35,375 nucleotides of DNA from Anaerolineales bacterium. Its GTDB lineage: Bacteria > Chloroflexota > Anaerolineae > Anaerolineales > Villigracilaceae. The position numbers were made by a program, and so were the translations under genes. Position 1 is the first letter of the stretch. Each line of letters starts with the position of its first letter. Under the pieces are notes generated by a model. That model did not search any database. It was not told the origin of the DNA and saw only the letters and a list, made by a program, of their open reading frames with translations. This document shows positions 1 through 6,746 of this stretch, piece by piece. The DNA lies in the NCBI GenBank assembly GCA_016927315.1, contig JAFGMV010000057.1, positions 1 to 35,375 of the forward strand, in the 5' to 3' direction.

Positions 1-1
1 C

Positions 2-88
2 CTGGGGGTCGTCATGAACGGCATGCGCTTTGATATTGGCTTGCCCGAAGCATATCTGGATACCCTGCAGCGGTTTTCAAAAGAATAA
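2..88 (+). CDS. Sugar-phosphate nucleotidyltransferase, GalU-like (3' end only)
   Basis: This is the last 28 codons of a gene that begins before the window. The visible tail contains GMRFDIGLPEAYLDTL, which resembles the C-terminal strand and helix of UTP-glucose-1-phosphate uridylyltransferases and related sugar-phosphate nucleotidyltransferases (pattern RFDIG-x-PEAYL). Such enzymes make nucleotide sugars in the cytoplasm. The family call rests only on this short tail, so the exact substrate cannot be given; a thymidylyltransferase or mannose-1-phosphate guanylyltransferase is also possible. The stop codon lies 27 bases before the next gene on the same strand, so the two may be co-transcribed. 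Confidence 0.5.
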   Translation: MGVVMNGMRFDIGLPEAYLDTLQRFSKE

Positions 89-115
89 ACATCATACCCC
101 TGGAGAAGAAATCAT

Positions 116-1162
116 ATGGCGCCTGTATTTAATTACCTCAGCACACATATCGGCAGTATCCCCCACCCTGAACTCAACGGTCTGGCTGTACAACTGGCTG
201 AAAAGCTGGATATTCCTGCCTGGCCTCAAATGGTAAAACGCAGCTTTCATGAAAACATGTACACCCAATACTCCCCCATGCTGCCGGCTCTGGTCGAGGA
301 CATTGAAAAAGAAAAGATCTATTTCGATACCAGTGAAGATTATACACCCGCACTGGAAAGATTCTACACACCGGTACTGGAAGACGATGTCGACGCTTTC
401 GCCCTGAAACCAGACTATGCCGCCGGCTTCTTTGCGCTGCTTGAAGCGCTACAAAAGAGCCCGGGGCTGTGGGCCAAAGGACAGGTTACCGGGCCAGTCA
501 GCTTCGGCCTGACAGTGACAGACCAGAATCTGCGCGCCAGCCTGTACGACGAGATGATTGCCGACGCCATTATAAAAAACACGGTCTTCAATGCGCGCTG
601 GCAGGTTCGACAATTGAAAGCCGTACGCCCAAATGTGATCCAGTTTGTTGATGAACCCTACATGGCCTCGTTCGGGTCCGCTTTCATCAGCCTGAGCCGG
701 GAACAGGTAATCACCATGCTGGATGAAGTCTTTGAAGCCATTCAATCTGAAGGAGCGGTGACGGGCGTCCACTGCTGTGCCAATACCGATTGGGGGCTGC
801 TGCTGTCAACCAGGGTGGATATCCTCAACCTGGACGCTTACGGTTACATCGAAAACCTGGCCTTGTATCCCCAGGAGTTGAGAAACTACCTGGATCGCGG
901 CGGAGCGGTCGCCTGGGGCATTATCCCAAACAATGAGGAAATCCGACAATTCACACCCGAGGACCTGGCCAATCGGTTGAGAGAAGGCATTGATCTGGTT
1001 TGCGAAAAGGCCATCACCCGCGGCGTCTCGATCAAACCGGAAGAGTTTGCCAACTGCAGCCTGATCACACCTGCCTGCGGCCTTGGCTCGACAAGCATCG
1101 AGATTGCGAACGAAGTAATCGAAAAACTCTCGGAAACCGGCCGCATTCTGCAGAAAGGCTGA
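116..1162 (+). CDS. mesB: Core methionine synthase, MesB-like (MetE C-terminal-type, folate-independent)
   Basis: The 348-residue protein has the UROD/MetE-like barrel with no N-terminal folate-binding half, so it is a 'core' methionine synthase. It should transfer a methyl group from a corrinoid protein to homocysteine. Visible zinc-site candidates are His219 and Cys220/Cys221 in VHCCANTDW and Cys321 in TPACGLGS; QFVDEPYM resembles the substrate-binding segment of MetE. The ATG follows a GGAGAAG ribosome site at 102-108. Published work on core synthases places MesB in anaerobes with the Wood-Ljungdahl pathway and proposes the corrinoid iron-sulfur protein as methyl donor. The acsC/acsD genes about 11 kb away fit that idea. 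The MesB label is from size, architecture and context, not from an alignment; another MetE/UROD-like methyltransferase remains possible. Confidence 0.7.
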   Translation: MAPVFNYLSTHIGSIPHPELNGLAVQLAEKLDIPAWPQMVKRSFHENMYTQYSPMLPALVEDIEKEKIYFDTSEDYTPALERFYTPVLEDDVDAFALKPDYAAGFFALLEALQKSPGLWAKGQVTGPVSFGLTVTDQNLRASLYDEMIADAIIKNTVFNARWQVRQLKAVRPNVIQFVDEPYMASFGSAFISLSREQVITMLDEVFEAIQSEGAVTGVHCCANTDWGLLLSTRVDILNLDAYGYIENLALYPQELRNYLDRGGAVAWGIIPNNEEIRQFTPEDLANRLREGIDLVCEKAITRGVSIKPEEFANCSLITPACGLGSTSIEIANEVIEKLSETGRILQKG

Positions 1163-1164
1163 CC

Positions 1165-1469
1165 ATGTTTATTGTCCACGTCTTTGCCCGTGTTAAACCC
1201 GACCAGGTAGAAGCGTTTAAAAACGCCACCCTCCAGAATGCAAAAAACAGCCTTCAGGAACCCGGCCTCGCTTCGATGTCATCCAGCAGACAGACGACCC
1301 CACCCGTTTCGCCCTGGCAGAGGCCTACCGTACACCGGATGACCCGGCGCGCCACAAAGAGACCGCTCATTACAATACCTGGCGGGTAACAGTAGAACCC
1401 ATGCTGGCCGAACCGCGCCCACGTATCATATACAAAGATATATTTCCGGAAGACAACGGCTGGGGATAA
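1165..1469 (+). pseudogene. LsrG/YgiN-like antibiotic-biosynthesis monooxygenase domain protein, frameshifted
   Basis: Translation from the ATG at 1165 gives an ABM-domain start (MFIVHVFARVKPDQVEAF, then QEPG). Near 1265-1272 the coding frame jumps by one base. The other frame then continues with [19 protein letters not shown], then [17 protein letters not shown], ending [11 protein letters not shown] and a stop at 1467-1469. Both halves match the roughly 100-residue ABM/LsrG pattern, in which EPG is followed closely by LRFDV, so one deleted base (for example a C in ctccgcttc) explains the break. The gene starts 2 bases after the stop of mesB and ends 2 bases before the alcohol dehydrogenase. 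Conservation of the second half argues for a very recent mutation or a sequencing error rather than an old pseudogene. Confidence 0.75.
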
Positions 1470-1471
1470 TC

Positions 1472-2629
1472 GTGCCTTTCGAATTCGCGACAGCGAATAG
1501 AATACTTTTTGGCGCTGGAGTACGAATGGAAGCACCCAACCTGGCCAGCCAGCTTGGAAGGCGGGTGCTTGTCATCACTCCCAACTCAACCGAACAGGCC
1601 GAGAAGCTGCTGACTTTATTAAAAACAGGCAGCGCCGAGGTGGCTGCAGCAATTGCAGTCGGTGGAGAACCCCAGGTTGAAAAAGTACTGGAAGGCGCCC
1701 ACCTTGCCCGTGAATGCAAATGCGATCTGGTGATCGGCTTTGGCGGCGGCAGCGCAATCGATACCGGCAAAGCAATTGCCGCCTTGCTCACCAATCCCGG
1801 GGATATCTACGACTATCTGGAGGTGATCGGCAGGGGGTCGCCGCTGACAAAACCTTCGGCGCCATTCATCGCTATCCCAACCACAGCGGGGACGGGCTCA
1901 GAGGTTACACGCAACGCAGTGCTGGCATCCAGGAACCATGAAGTTAAGATCAGCCTGCGCAGCCCCTGGATGCTGCCAACAGCGGCTGTAATTGACCCTG
2001 AACTGACCTACACTGTCCCCCCGGACGTAACCGCCAACACCGGGATGGACGCACTCAGCCAGATAATCGAACCATTTGTCTCGAACCAATCCAACCCAAT
2101 GACAGATGCAGTTTGCCGGGAGGGCATCCGCCTGGCCGCCAGCGCCTTGCAAACTGTTTACGCAGATGGAAAGAACAAACAAGCCCGCGAAAAAATGTGC
2201 CTGGTCAGTCTCTTCGGAGGGATCGCTTTGGCAAATGCGAAGCTTGGAGCAGTGCATGGGTTTGCGGGTCCCATTGGAGGCATGTTCCCAGTTCCACATG
2301 GCGCAATCTGCGCCCGCCTGCTTCCTGTTGTAATGGAAACCAACCTGACAGCACTACTCTCCCGCCAACCTGAACACCCGGTTATCGAACGGTTTGCGGA
2401 AATAAGCCAAATGTTAACCACAAGGCCCGACGCCAGCGCAGAAGATGGTATCCATTGGCTGCAGCGCCTGGAACAAGAGATCAATATCAAACCGCTTTCG
2501 GATTATGGCGTTACTGATACAGCCTTCCCGGATATCATCAAATACGCCGGAAACGCCAGCAGCATGAAAGGTAATCCGATCCAACTTACAGAGAAAGAAC
2601 TTTATTCTATTCTAGAAAAAGCCATATAG
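1472..2629 (+). CDS. Iron-containing alcohol dehydrogenase family protein
   Basis: The 385-residue protein belongs to the group III (Fe-dependent) alcohol dehydrogenase / glycerol dehydrogenase / maleylacetate reductase superfamily and should be a cytoplasmic NAD(P)-dependent oxidoreductase. The nucleotide-binding GGGSAIDTGK is at 91-101 and PTTAGTGSEVT begins at 136. Of the four usual metal ligands, Asp193, His262 (AVHGFAG) and His276 (VPHGA) are present; the second ligand position, often His, is Gln197 in GMDALSQIIEP, a variation I believe also occurs in other members. The start is GTG at 1472, two bases after the preceding monooxygenase reading frame, so these genes are translationally close. 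The substrate cannot be read from sequence. Confidence 0.85.
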   Translation: MPFEFATANRILFGAGVRMEAPNLASQLGRRVLVITPNSTEQAEKLLTLLKTGSAEVAAAIAVGGEPQVEKVLEGAHLARECKCDLVIGFGGGSAIDTGKAIAALLTNPGDIYDYLEVIGRGSPLTKPSAPFIAIPTTAGTGSEVTRNAVLASRNHEVKISLRSPWMLPTAAVIDPELTYTVPPDVTANTGMDALSQIIEPFVSNQSNPMTDAVCREGIRLAASALQTVYADGKNKQAREKMCLVSLFGGIALANAKLGAVHGFAGPIGGMFPVPHGAICARLLPVVMETNLTALLSRQPEHPVIERFAEISQMLTTRPDASAEDGIHWLQRLEQEINIKPLSDYGVTDTAFPDIIKYAGNASSMKGNPIQLTEKELYSILEKAI

Positions 2630-2828
2630 CCAAAACAAGGGAACCTTCTAAACCTATTCATCCATATCAAGGCATGCTGTTGGAATTATTCCCCCTCCGG
2701 GTAAGGTTAACCGTTGTCCGCCCCCTCCATACATCCATTTACAAACTCCTTCATTTGCAAAATCCACAGGAACTGGCTTCACATTTTCTATGGATACTTA
2801 CCTCCCTGACCTTGAAATATCTCAATTT
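2630..2828. other. Convergent intergenic gap
   Basis: This 199-base gap separates the plus-strand alcohol dehydrogenase from the minus-strand CooC operon. It is pyrimidine-rich and contains a GGTTAACC palindrome at 2705-2712. I see no GC-rich hairpin with a T-run on either strand, so I cannot point to a terminator for either operon. Confidence 0.5.
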
Positions 2829-3635
2829 CTATCTCGCAGGGCTTGAGTGGAGTATTTTATCCATCATCCCAACAACAGCCTGGTAAACCGGGGACTTATC
2901 CCCTAAATCGATCAGCGGCTTTCCGGTAAACTCAAAGTTCATTAAATCGTTGTCCCCCGGTACCACACCCAACAATGGAGCCCCAACCTTATCCACCTCA
3001 GCCTGCAGCGGTTCCGGCACGACTCCTTGCGGCGCCCGGTTGACAACCAGATGCAGTTGCTCAACCTTGACATCCAGTGAATTACTGAGAGCAACCACCC
3101 GTTGGGCCGCAACCAACCCACGCCGGGTTGGATCACTGACAATGATCAAATGCTGCACATCACGAGTGGTGCGTCTGGATAAATGCTCCAGGCCAGCTTC
3201 ATTGTCAATGACCACATATGCATAATGCCTGCTCAGGCTGTCAACAACCTCCCGCAGATTATGATTGACCGCGCAATAACAACCGGGGCCTTCACCACGC
3301 CCCATCGCAATCAGATCGAAGCGCTGTCCTTCAGAAAGAGACGCACGGATATGGTATTCAAGATAATCTCGTTTGCTTATCCCGCCTGGCATGGTCCCCA
3401 TTGCAGCCCCGCCTGTATTCAGCGATGTTTTTACCTGTTCGAGCATATCTTCCCGGATGTCTCCCACGGTCCACTCCAGTTCAAGCCCTAATACCATGTT
3501 CAGATTGGCAGATGGGTCGGCGTCGATTGCCAGGATACTTCCGGTCTGGTTCAAAGCCAGGTACTTTATGATCATTCCGGCGACCGTAGTCTTCCCCACC
3601 CCGCCCTTACCTGCCAATGCAATTGTTATTGTCAT
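2829..3635 (-). CDS. cooC: CooC-type carbon monoxide dehydrogenase maturation ATPase (copy 1)
   Basis: The 268-residue MinD/NifH-like ATPase opens with a deviant Walker A, GKGGVGKTT, near residues 9-17, followed by IDADPSANL. Cys119 and Cys121 in GPGCYCAVN form the C-x-C motif that in CooC dimers binds nickel or zinc. The known role of the family is ATP-dependent nickel insertion into the C-cluster of CODH; related AcsF proteins act on acetyl-CoA synthase. It ends a four-gene minus-strand operon, 8 bases after the second CooC homologue, and lies back to back with the acs operon. Two paralogues suggest separate clients, perhaps CODH for one and ACS for the other, but which serves which cannot be decided here. 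Confidence 0.88.
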   Translation of the reverse strand: MTITIALAGKGGVGKTTVAGMIIKYLALNQTGSILAIDADPSANLNMVLGLELEWTVGDIREDMLEQVKTSLNTGGAAMGTMPGGISKRDYLEYHIRASLSEGQRFDLIAMGRGEGPGCYCAVNHNLREVVDSLSRHYAYVVIDNEAGLEHLSRRTTRDVQHLIIVSDPTRRGLVAAQRVVALSNSLDVKVEQLHLVVNRAPQGVVPEPLQAEVDKVGAPLLGVVPGDNDLMNFEFTGKPLIDLGDKSPVYQAVVGMMDKILHSSPAR

Positions 3636-3643
3636 TACTGCCT

Positions 3644-4423
3644 CTACTTCTCTACTTTTTCACAAACAGCCCTGGATATTCGTACTCCATTCTCTTTCAA
3701 GGATTCAACATGATCGTATACCGGGATACCAAGCCGGTCTGCTTCCTGAACTTTCAAATCGGCCGGTAGATAACCCAGCACCGGTATTGCGGGAGTTTCA
3801 GCAGCCAGGAAGGTCTCTTCGTCGTGGTTGCGGACCTTGTTCCCGACCAACCACAGGCGTTCAAGCCCAATATCATTAGCAAGTTTCCTAATTTGCGCTG
3901 CCGTCCCTAGACTGCGGCGAGTAGGCTCGACTACAATCAGCATGGCATCCACAAAGTCAACAGTCGCCCTGCCAAGATGCTCTACGCCGGCATACATATC
4001 CAGTAAAAGTACATCCTCTTCCCTGAAGAGCAGGTGTGTAAAGAGGGTCTTGAGCATGGCAGATTCAGGGCAGATACATCCCGAGCCGCCCAGGTCGACA
4101 GAACCCATTTCAAGCAGTCGCACGCCGCGATGCAGAACACTGAAGCGCTCCGGGATATCATCCACTCTCGGGTTCAGTGTAAAGAAACCTCCCACTGTGC
4201 CGGGTTTTGCACCAGTACGCTCCTCGATCAGGGCATCCATTTCTGATATTGGCCGTAATTCTTTCCGGAGTTCGTCCGGAAATCCCAATGCGCCAGCCAG
4301 ACACGGGGATGGATCCGCATCAACAGCCAGAACCTGTCTGCCCTGGTCAGCAAGCGCCTGAGCAAGCAGGGCTGTCAAAGTAGTTTTCCCGACGCCGCCT
4401 TTTCCAGTGATTGCCAGTTTCAT
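3644..4423 (-). CDS. CooC/AcsF-type nickel-insertion ATPase (copy 2)
   Basis: This 259-residue paralogue of the downstream CooC has the Walker A GKGGVGKTT at about 7-15, VDADPSPCL next, and the C-x-C pair Cys116/Cys118 in GGSGCICPES. The two copies differ around this metal motif (GCYC versus GCIC) and in the middle of the protein, consistent with different client proteins. It should be a cytoplasmic homodimer that hydrolyses ATP while delivering nickel to CODH or acetyl-CoA synthase. Its ATG overlaps the stop of the upstream DUF3786 gene as ATGA (4420-4423), indicating translational coupling. AcsF or CooC are equally defensible names. Confidence 0.86.
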   Translation of the reverse strand: MKLAITGKGGVGKTTLTALLAQALADQGRQVLAVDADPSPCLAGALGFPDELRKELRPISEMDALIEERTGAKPGTVGGFFTLNPRVDDIPERFSVLHRGVRLLEMGSVDLGGSGCICPESAMLKTLFTHLLFREEDVLLLDMYAGVEHLGRATVDFVDAMLIVVEPTRRSLGTAAQIRKLANDIGLERLWLVGNKVRNHDEETFLAAETPAIPVLGYLPADLKVQEADRLGIPVYDHVESLKENGVRISRAVCEKVEK

Positions 4424-5043
4424 CGCACTCCTCCTTTAATGTTGATCAGCTTACGTGTAAGAAGATTCCCCAGGATTGCACACCCATCCACCGGCAGGTA
4501 ATGGCATGCCGTCTCATCGAACAACAAACTGGCATTCGACGCAAAATCTTCATCACCCTGCCAATAAATAACCTGCACCGGTAAACGAGGCAAAGCCTGA
4601 AACAAAAAACTGGCCTGCCCCCCTTCAACAGGCTGACCTCCAAGCGTCTGGCAGGCATCCTTGAAAGAGGTAACATCTTCTCTGAATTTTTTAACCAATT
4701 GAACACCGGTATACTCCTGAAACGCCTGATTGTAAATACGGCCGTCCGGCAGTCCGGCAAAGGAGATCCTTTTTCCAGACATGGGAGTTCCATCTCCGGT
4801 AAAAAGATAATAAAAGATAAGCGCTTCATACAGAACGGGTAATTTACCACCTTTAACACGGGCAACGGTCATTTCTGGCCACCGCAGTATGACACTCTCC
4901 CCCACAAACAGACAGCTTAAGTCGAAACTTCCGGTATCCAGCGCAGTGCAAGTCAGGCCCACTCGCTCAGATACTTCCACCGGATCCTTCAGGCAAAGGC
5001 CGCTGCGCAGTTCATCCACCCGCCTGACCAGGGATTCAGACAT
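4420..5043 (-). CDS. DUF3786-family protein
   Basis: The 207-residue protein resembles the DUF3786 family, recognised by the central block LYEALIFYYLFTGDGTPMSG followed by RISFAGLPDG and IYNQAF. It has no signal peptide or membrane segment, so it should be cytoplasmic. Cysteines at GLCLKD, LTCTAL and LSCLF in the first third, then DACQT, TACHY and DGCAI, do not form an obvious cluster-binding motif. No biochemical role is known to me. It overlaps the CAP/LysM gene upstream by 8 bases and the CooC homologue downstream by 4. Operonic linkage with two nickel chaperones suggests a role in maturing or protecting CODH/ACS; that is inference from position only. Confidence 0.7.
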   Translation of the reverse strand: MSESLVRRVDELRSGLCLKDPVEVSERVGLTCTALDTGSFDLSCLFVGESVILRWPEMTVARVKGGKLPVLYEALIFYYLFTGDGTPMSGKRISFAGLPDGRIYNQAFQEYTGVQLVKKFREDVTSFKDACQTLGGQPVEGGQASFLFQALPRLPVQVIYWQGDEDFASNASLLFDETACHYLPVDGCAILGNLLTRKLINIKGGVR

Positions 5044-6067
5044 CTTCCTTCTTCATCGCTGCAAATGCCCCAAAACCGGCTGCCAACAGGGTACCCGTTA
5101 ATATCACGATCAATACGAGAGCTCCGGTAGAATTCTTGCTCTGCACCAGGGCATCTGCCGCCTGAGTCTCTACAAGATCACTTTCCGTAGAAACCGTTAG
5201 GGTTGTTTTCGCAACTGTAGCTGTTGGAGTGATGGGGGTAACCGTGAAGGTTGGAGAGGCCGTCGGCGGTACCGGTGTGGGAGTATCTACCACCATAACC
5301 AGAAGCTTTTGTCCCTGATAAATCTCTGAACCTCCAGATAAACCATTCAACTGGCGGATTATATCGATCTTTGTACCGTATTCAATCGCAATGCTCCACA
5401 GTGATTGTCCATACTGTACTTCGTGGTAGACATTCCCGTTCTGGTCCGGGGTGCTGAGTGTGATCGGGATAATAAAATCTGACGCTGAGGCTCCCTCGTT
5501 CGTGTCCGTGGTGTAGCCGCCAGCAGACTCTTGCGGCTGTCCATCGCCGGTCGGACGGGCACAATCGATAACATAATAATAGGTATTCCCAACCACAGCC
5601 ACCCCGGCTCCGATTTCGGTCAGGTTTGTCGAAAGCATCGTATTGAGGTGAGCAGCGTCTCCGGTCCATTCCTGAACCGCGTCTGCTGCTGTTTTATTGG
5701 TCCCCATGGTGACATTCTCAGAACGGAAACCACCCATTGACAGATCACCCGCCAGTGGGTAACCGGCGTTAAGCAGCCTTTGTGTGGTGGAGATACCGCC
5801 CGGACCCTCATGGGTCCAGGCGCCTATCGAAGCCATGTAGTTGGCCTGCGACTGAGCAGTACCCATCAAAATCGAGTTTGCAGTATACGCCCACAACCCA
5901 TTGGAAGCCCGCAGGGTGTTCACCTCGGCAATCAATTCGCTGGCTGAAGACAAACTGGGTTTTGCATAAACCAGCCGTCCTTCCTGATGCGAACTCAATG
6001 GCAAGCCTATCCCCAAAATCAGGAATGCTGCCAGGGTTGAGATCAAGAAACGATTACTATTTCTCAT
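5036..6067 (-). CDS. CAP (SCP/PR-1) domain and LysM protein, membrane-anchored
   Basis: From the ATG at 6067 this is a 343-residue surface protein. It starts with a signal or anchor segment (RFLISTLAAFLILGIGLPLS), then a CAP domain with the typical block HLNTMLSTNLTEIGAGVAV followed by YYYVIDCARP. A LysM repeat follows (VQYGQSLWSIAIEYGTKIDI then NGLSGGSEIYQGQKLLV), then a Pro/Thr-rich linker, and finally a transmembrane helix ending FGAFAAMKKEDV. LysM usually binds peptidoglycan-type glycans. It is the first gene of the CooC operon and its end overlaps DUF3786 by 8 bases, an odd partner for nickel chaperones. An ATG at 6073 is an alternative. No ribosome site precedes either ATG, but TATAAT lies just upstream on this strand (6083-6078), so the transcript may be almost leaderless. 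A longer reading from a TTG at 6184 is unlikely because it precedes the signal peptide with a charged stretch. Confidence 0.82.
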   Translation of the reverse strand: MRNSNRFLISTLAAFLILGIGLPLSSHQEGRLVYAKPSLSSASELIAEVNTLRASNGLWAYTANSILMGTAQSQANYMASIGAWTHEGPGGISTTQRLLNAGYPLAGDLSMGGFRSENVTMGTNKTAADAVQEWTGDAAHLNTMLSTNLTEIGAGVAVVGNTYYYVIDCARPTGDGQPQESAGGYTTDTNEGASASDFIIPITLSTPDQNGNVYHEVQYGQSLWSIAIEYGTKIDIIRQLNGLSGGSEIYQGQKLLVMVVDTPTPVPPTASPTFTVTPITPTATVAKTTLTVSTESDLVETQAADALVQSKNSTGALVLIVILTGTLLAAGFGAFAAMKKEDV

Positions 6068-6077
6068 AAGCATGATA

Positions 6078-6083
6078 ATTATA
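6078..6083 (-). promoter_or_regulatory. Possible -10 box of the CAP/LysM-cooC operon
   Basis: Read on the minus strand this is a perfect TATAAT. It ends 4 bases before one ATG (6073) and 10 bases before the next (6067). The matching -35 region is poor (CTGTCC-like). If used, transcription would begin almost at the start codon. This is a pattern-based suggestion only. Confidence 0.35.
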
Positions 6084-6213
6084 ACTGTTTCAAGAAATTG
6101 GGACAGGCCGAAAGCCCAAAGCACCTTGAAACGTCTGTACCAATTTTCACAATTACGTACTTTTGTCCTGCATTCAAATGACAAATCTCATAATATGCAA
6201 CAACTCTACAAAC

Positions 6214-6243
6214 CTGATGCTAGAATATTACTAACAATATAAT
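6214..6243 (+). promoter_or_regulatory. Candidate promoter of the acs operon
   Basis: A perfect -10 TATAAT at 6238-6243 lies about 95 bases upstream of the first gene of the acs operon, in the divergent intergenic region. The -35 element, CTGATG at 6214-6219 with an 18-base spacer, matches the consensus at only three positions. The promoter may therefore be weak or need an activator. Confidence 0.4.
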
Positions 6244-6338
6244 AGTCGTTATCGCTCACATTACAGAACCTGTCAGCAAAACACAGCGAGCATCCTAACT
6301 CATAGTAATCGCCAAATACTCAGGAGGAGGTTGGTAGT

Positions 6339-6740
6339 ATGAAAACGATAAACATCGGCGCGCCTGCTTTATATGGGGACCATCATGTAACTGAAGTCAG
6401 GCGGATTCTGCTGGAATTGGACGGCGTACAGGATGTCTACGCCAGCAGTAGCTTCCAGGTCATTGAAGTCACCTTTGATCCGCAGAAAATAAAAGAAGAC
6501 CAGATCAATGCCTGCCTTGATCAGGCCGGATACCTGGGTAAACTACCCATCACCATGGAAAGCGGCGTAGCTGTTACCGGCAGTGACAGCAATGGTACGT
6601 ATTTTCGCCACACAGCAACCTATGAAACCACCAAAAAGACTGTCAGTTTTGCTCAGAGAGTGGACTACGAGAGCCGGCCTCTTTGGCCGTGCCCAGGTCT
6701 GGAACCCATTAAAGGTATGGATGATGAAAATCAGGAGTGA
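6339..6740 (+). CDS. Small HMA-like (ferredoxin-fold) protein upstream of CODH
   Basis: The 133-residue protein has a heavy-metal-associated-like beta-alpha-beta fold in its first 75 residues: ADGV-type turn replaced by LELDGVQDVYASSSFQVIEV, then FDPQKIKEDQINACLDQAGY. The usual CxxC metal site of HMA domains is missing; the equivalent loop reads ALYGDHHVTEV, with two adjacent histidines. The remaining ~55 residues are polar and end with a single cysteine in LWPCPGLEP. It starts after a strong AGGAGGAGG ribosome site at 6322-6330 and ends 6 bases before acsA. It may carry or sense a metal, or be an accessory subunit of CODH; the position supports a link to CODH but no function is established. 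Confidence 0.75.
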   Translation: MKTINIGAPALYGDHHVTEVRRILLELDGVQDVYASSSFQVIEVTFDPQKIKEDQINACLDQAGYLGKLPITMESGVAVTGSDSNGTYFRHTATYETTKKTVSFAQRVDYESRPLWPCPGLEPIKGMDDENQE

Positions 6741-6746
6741 ATAATA

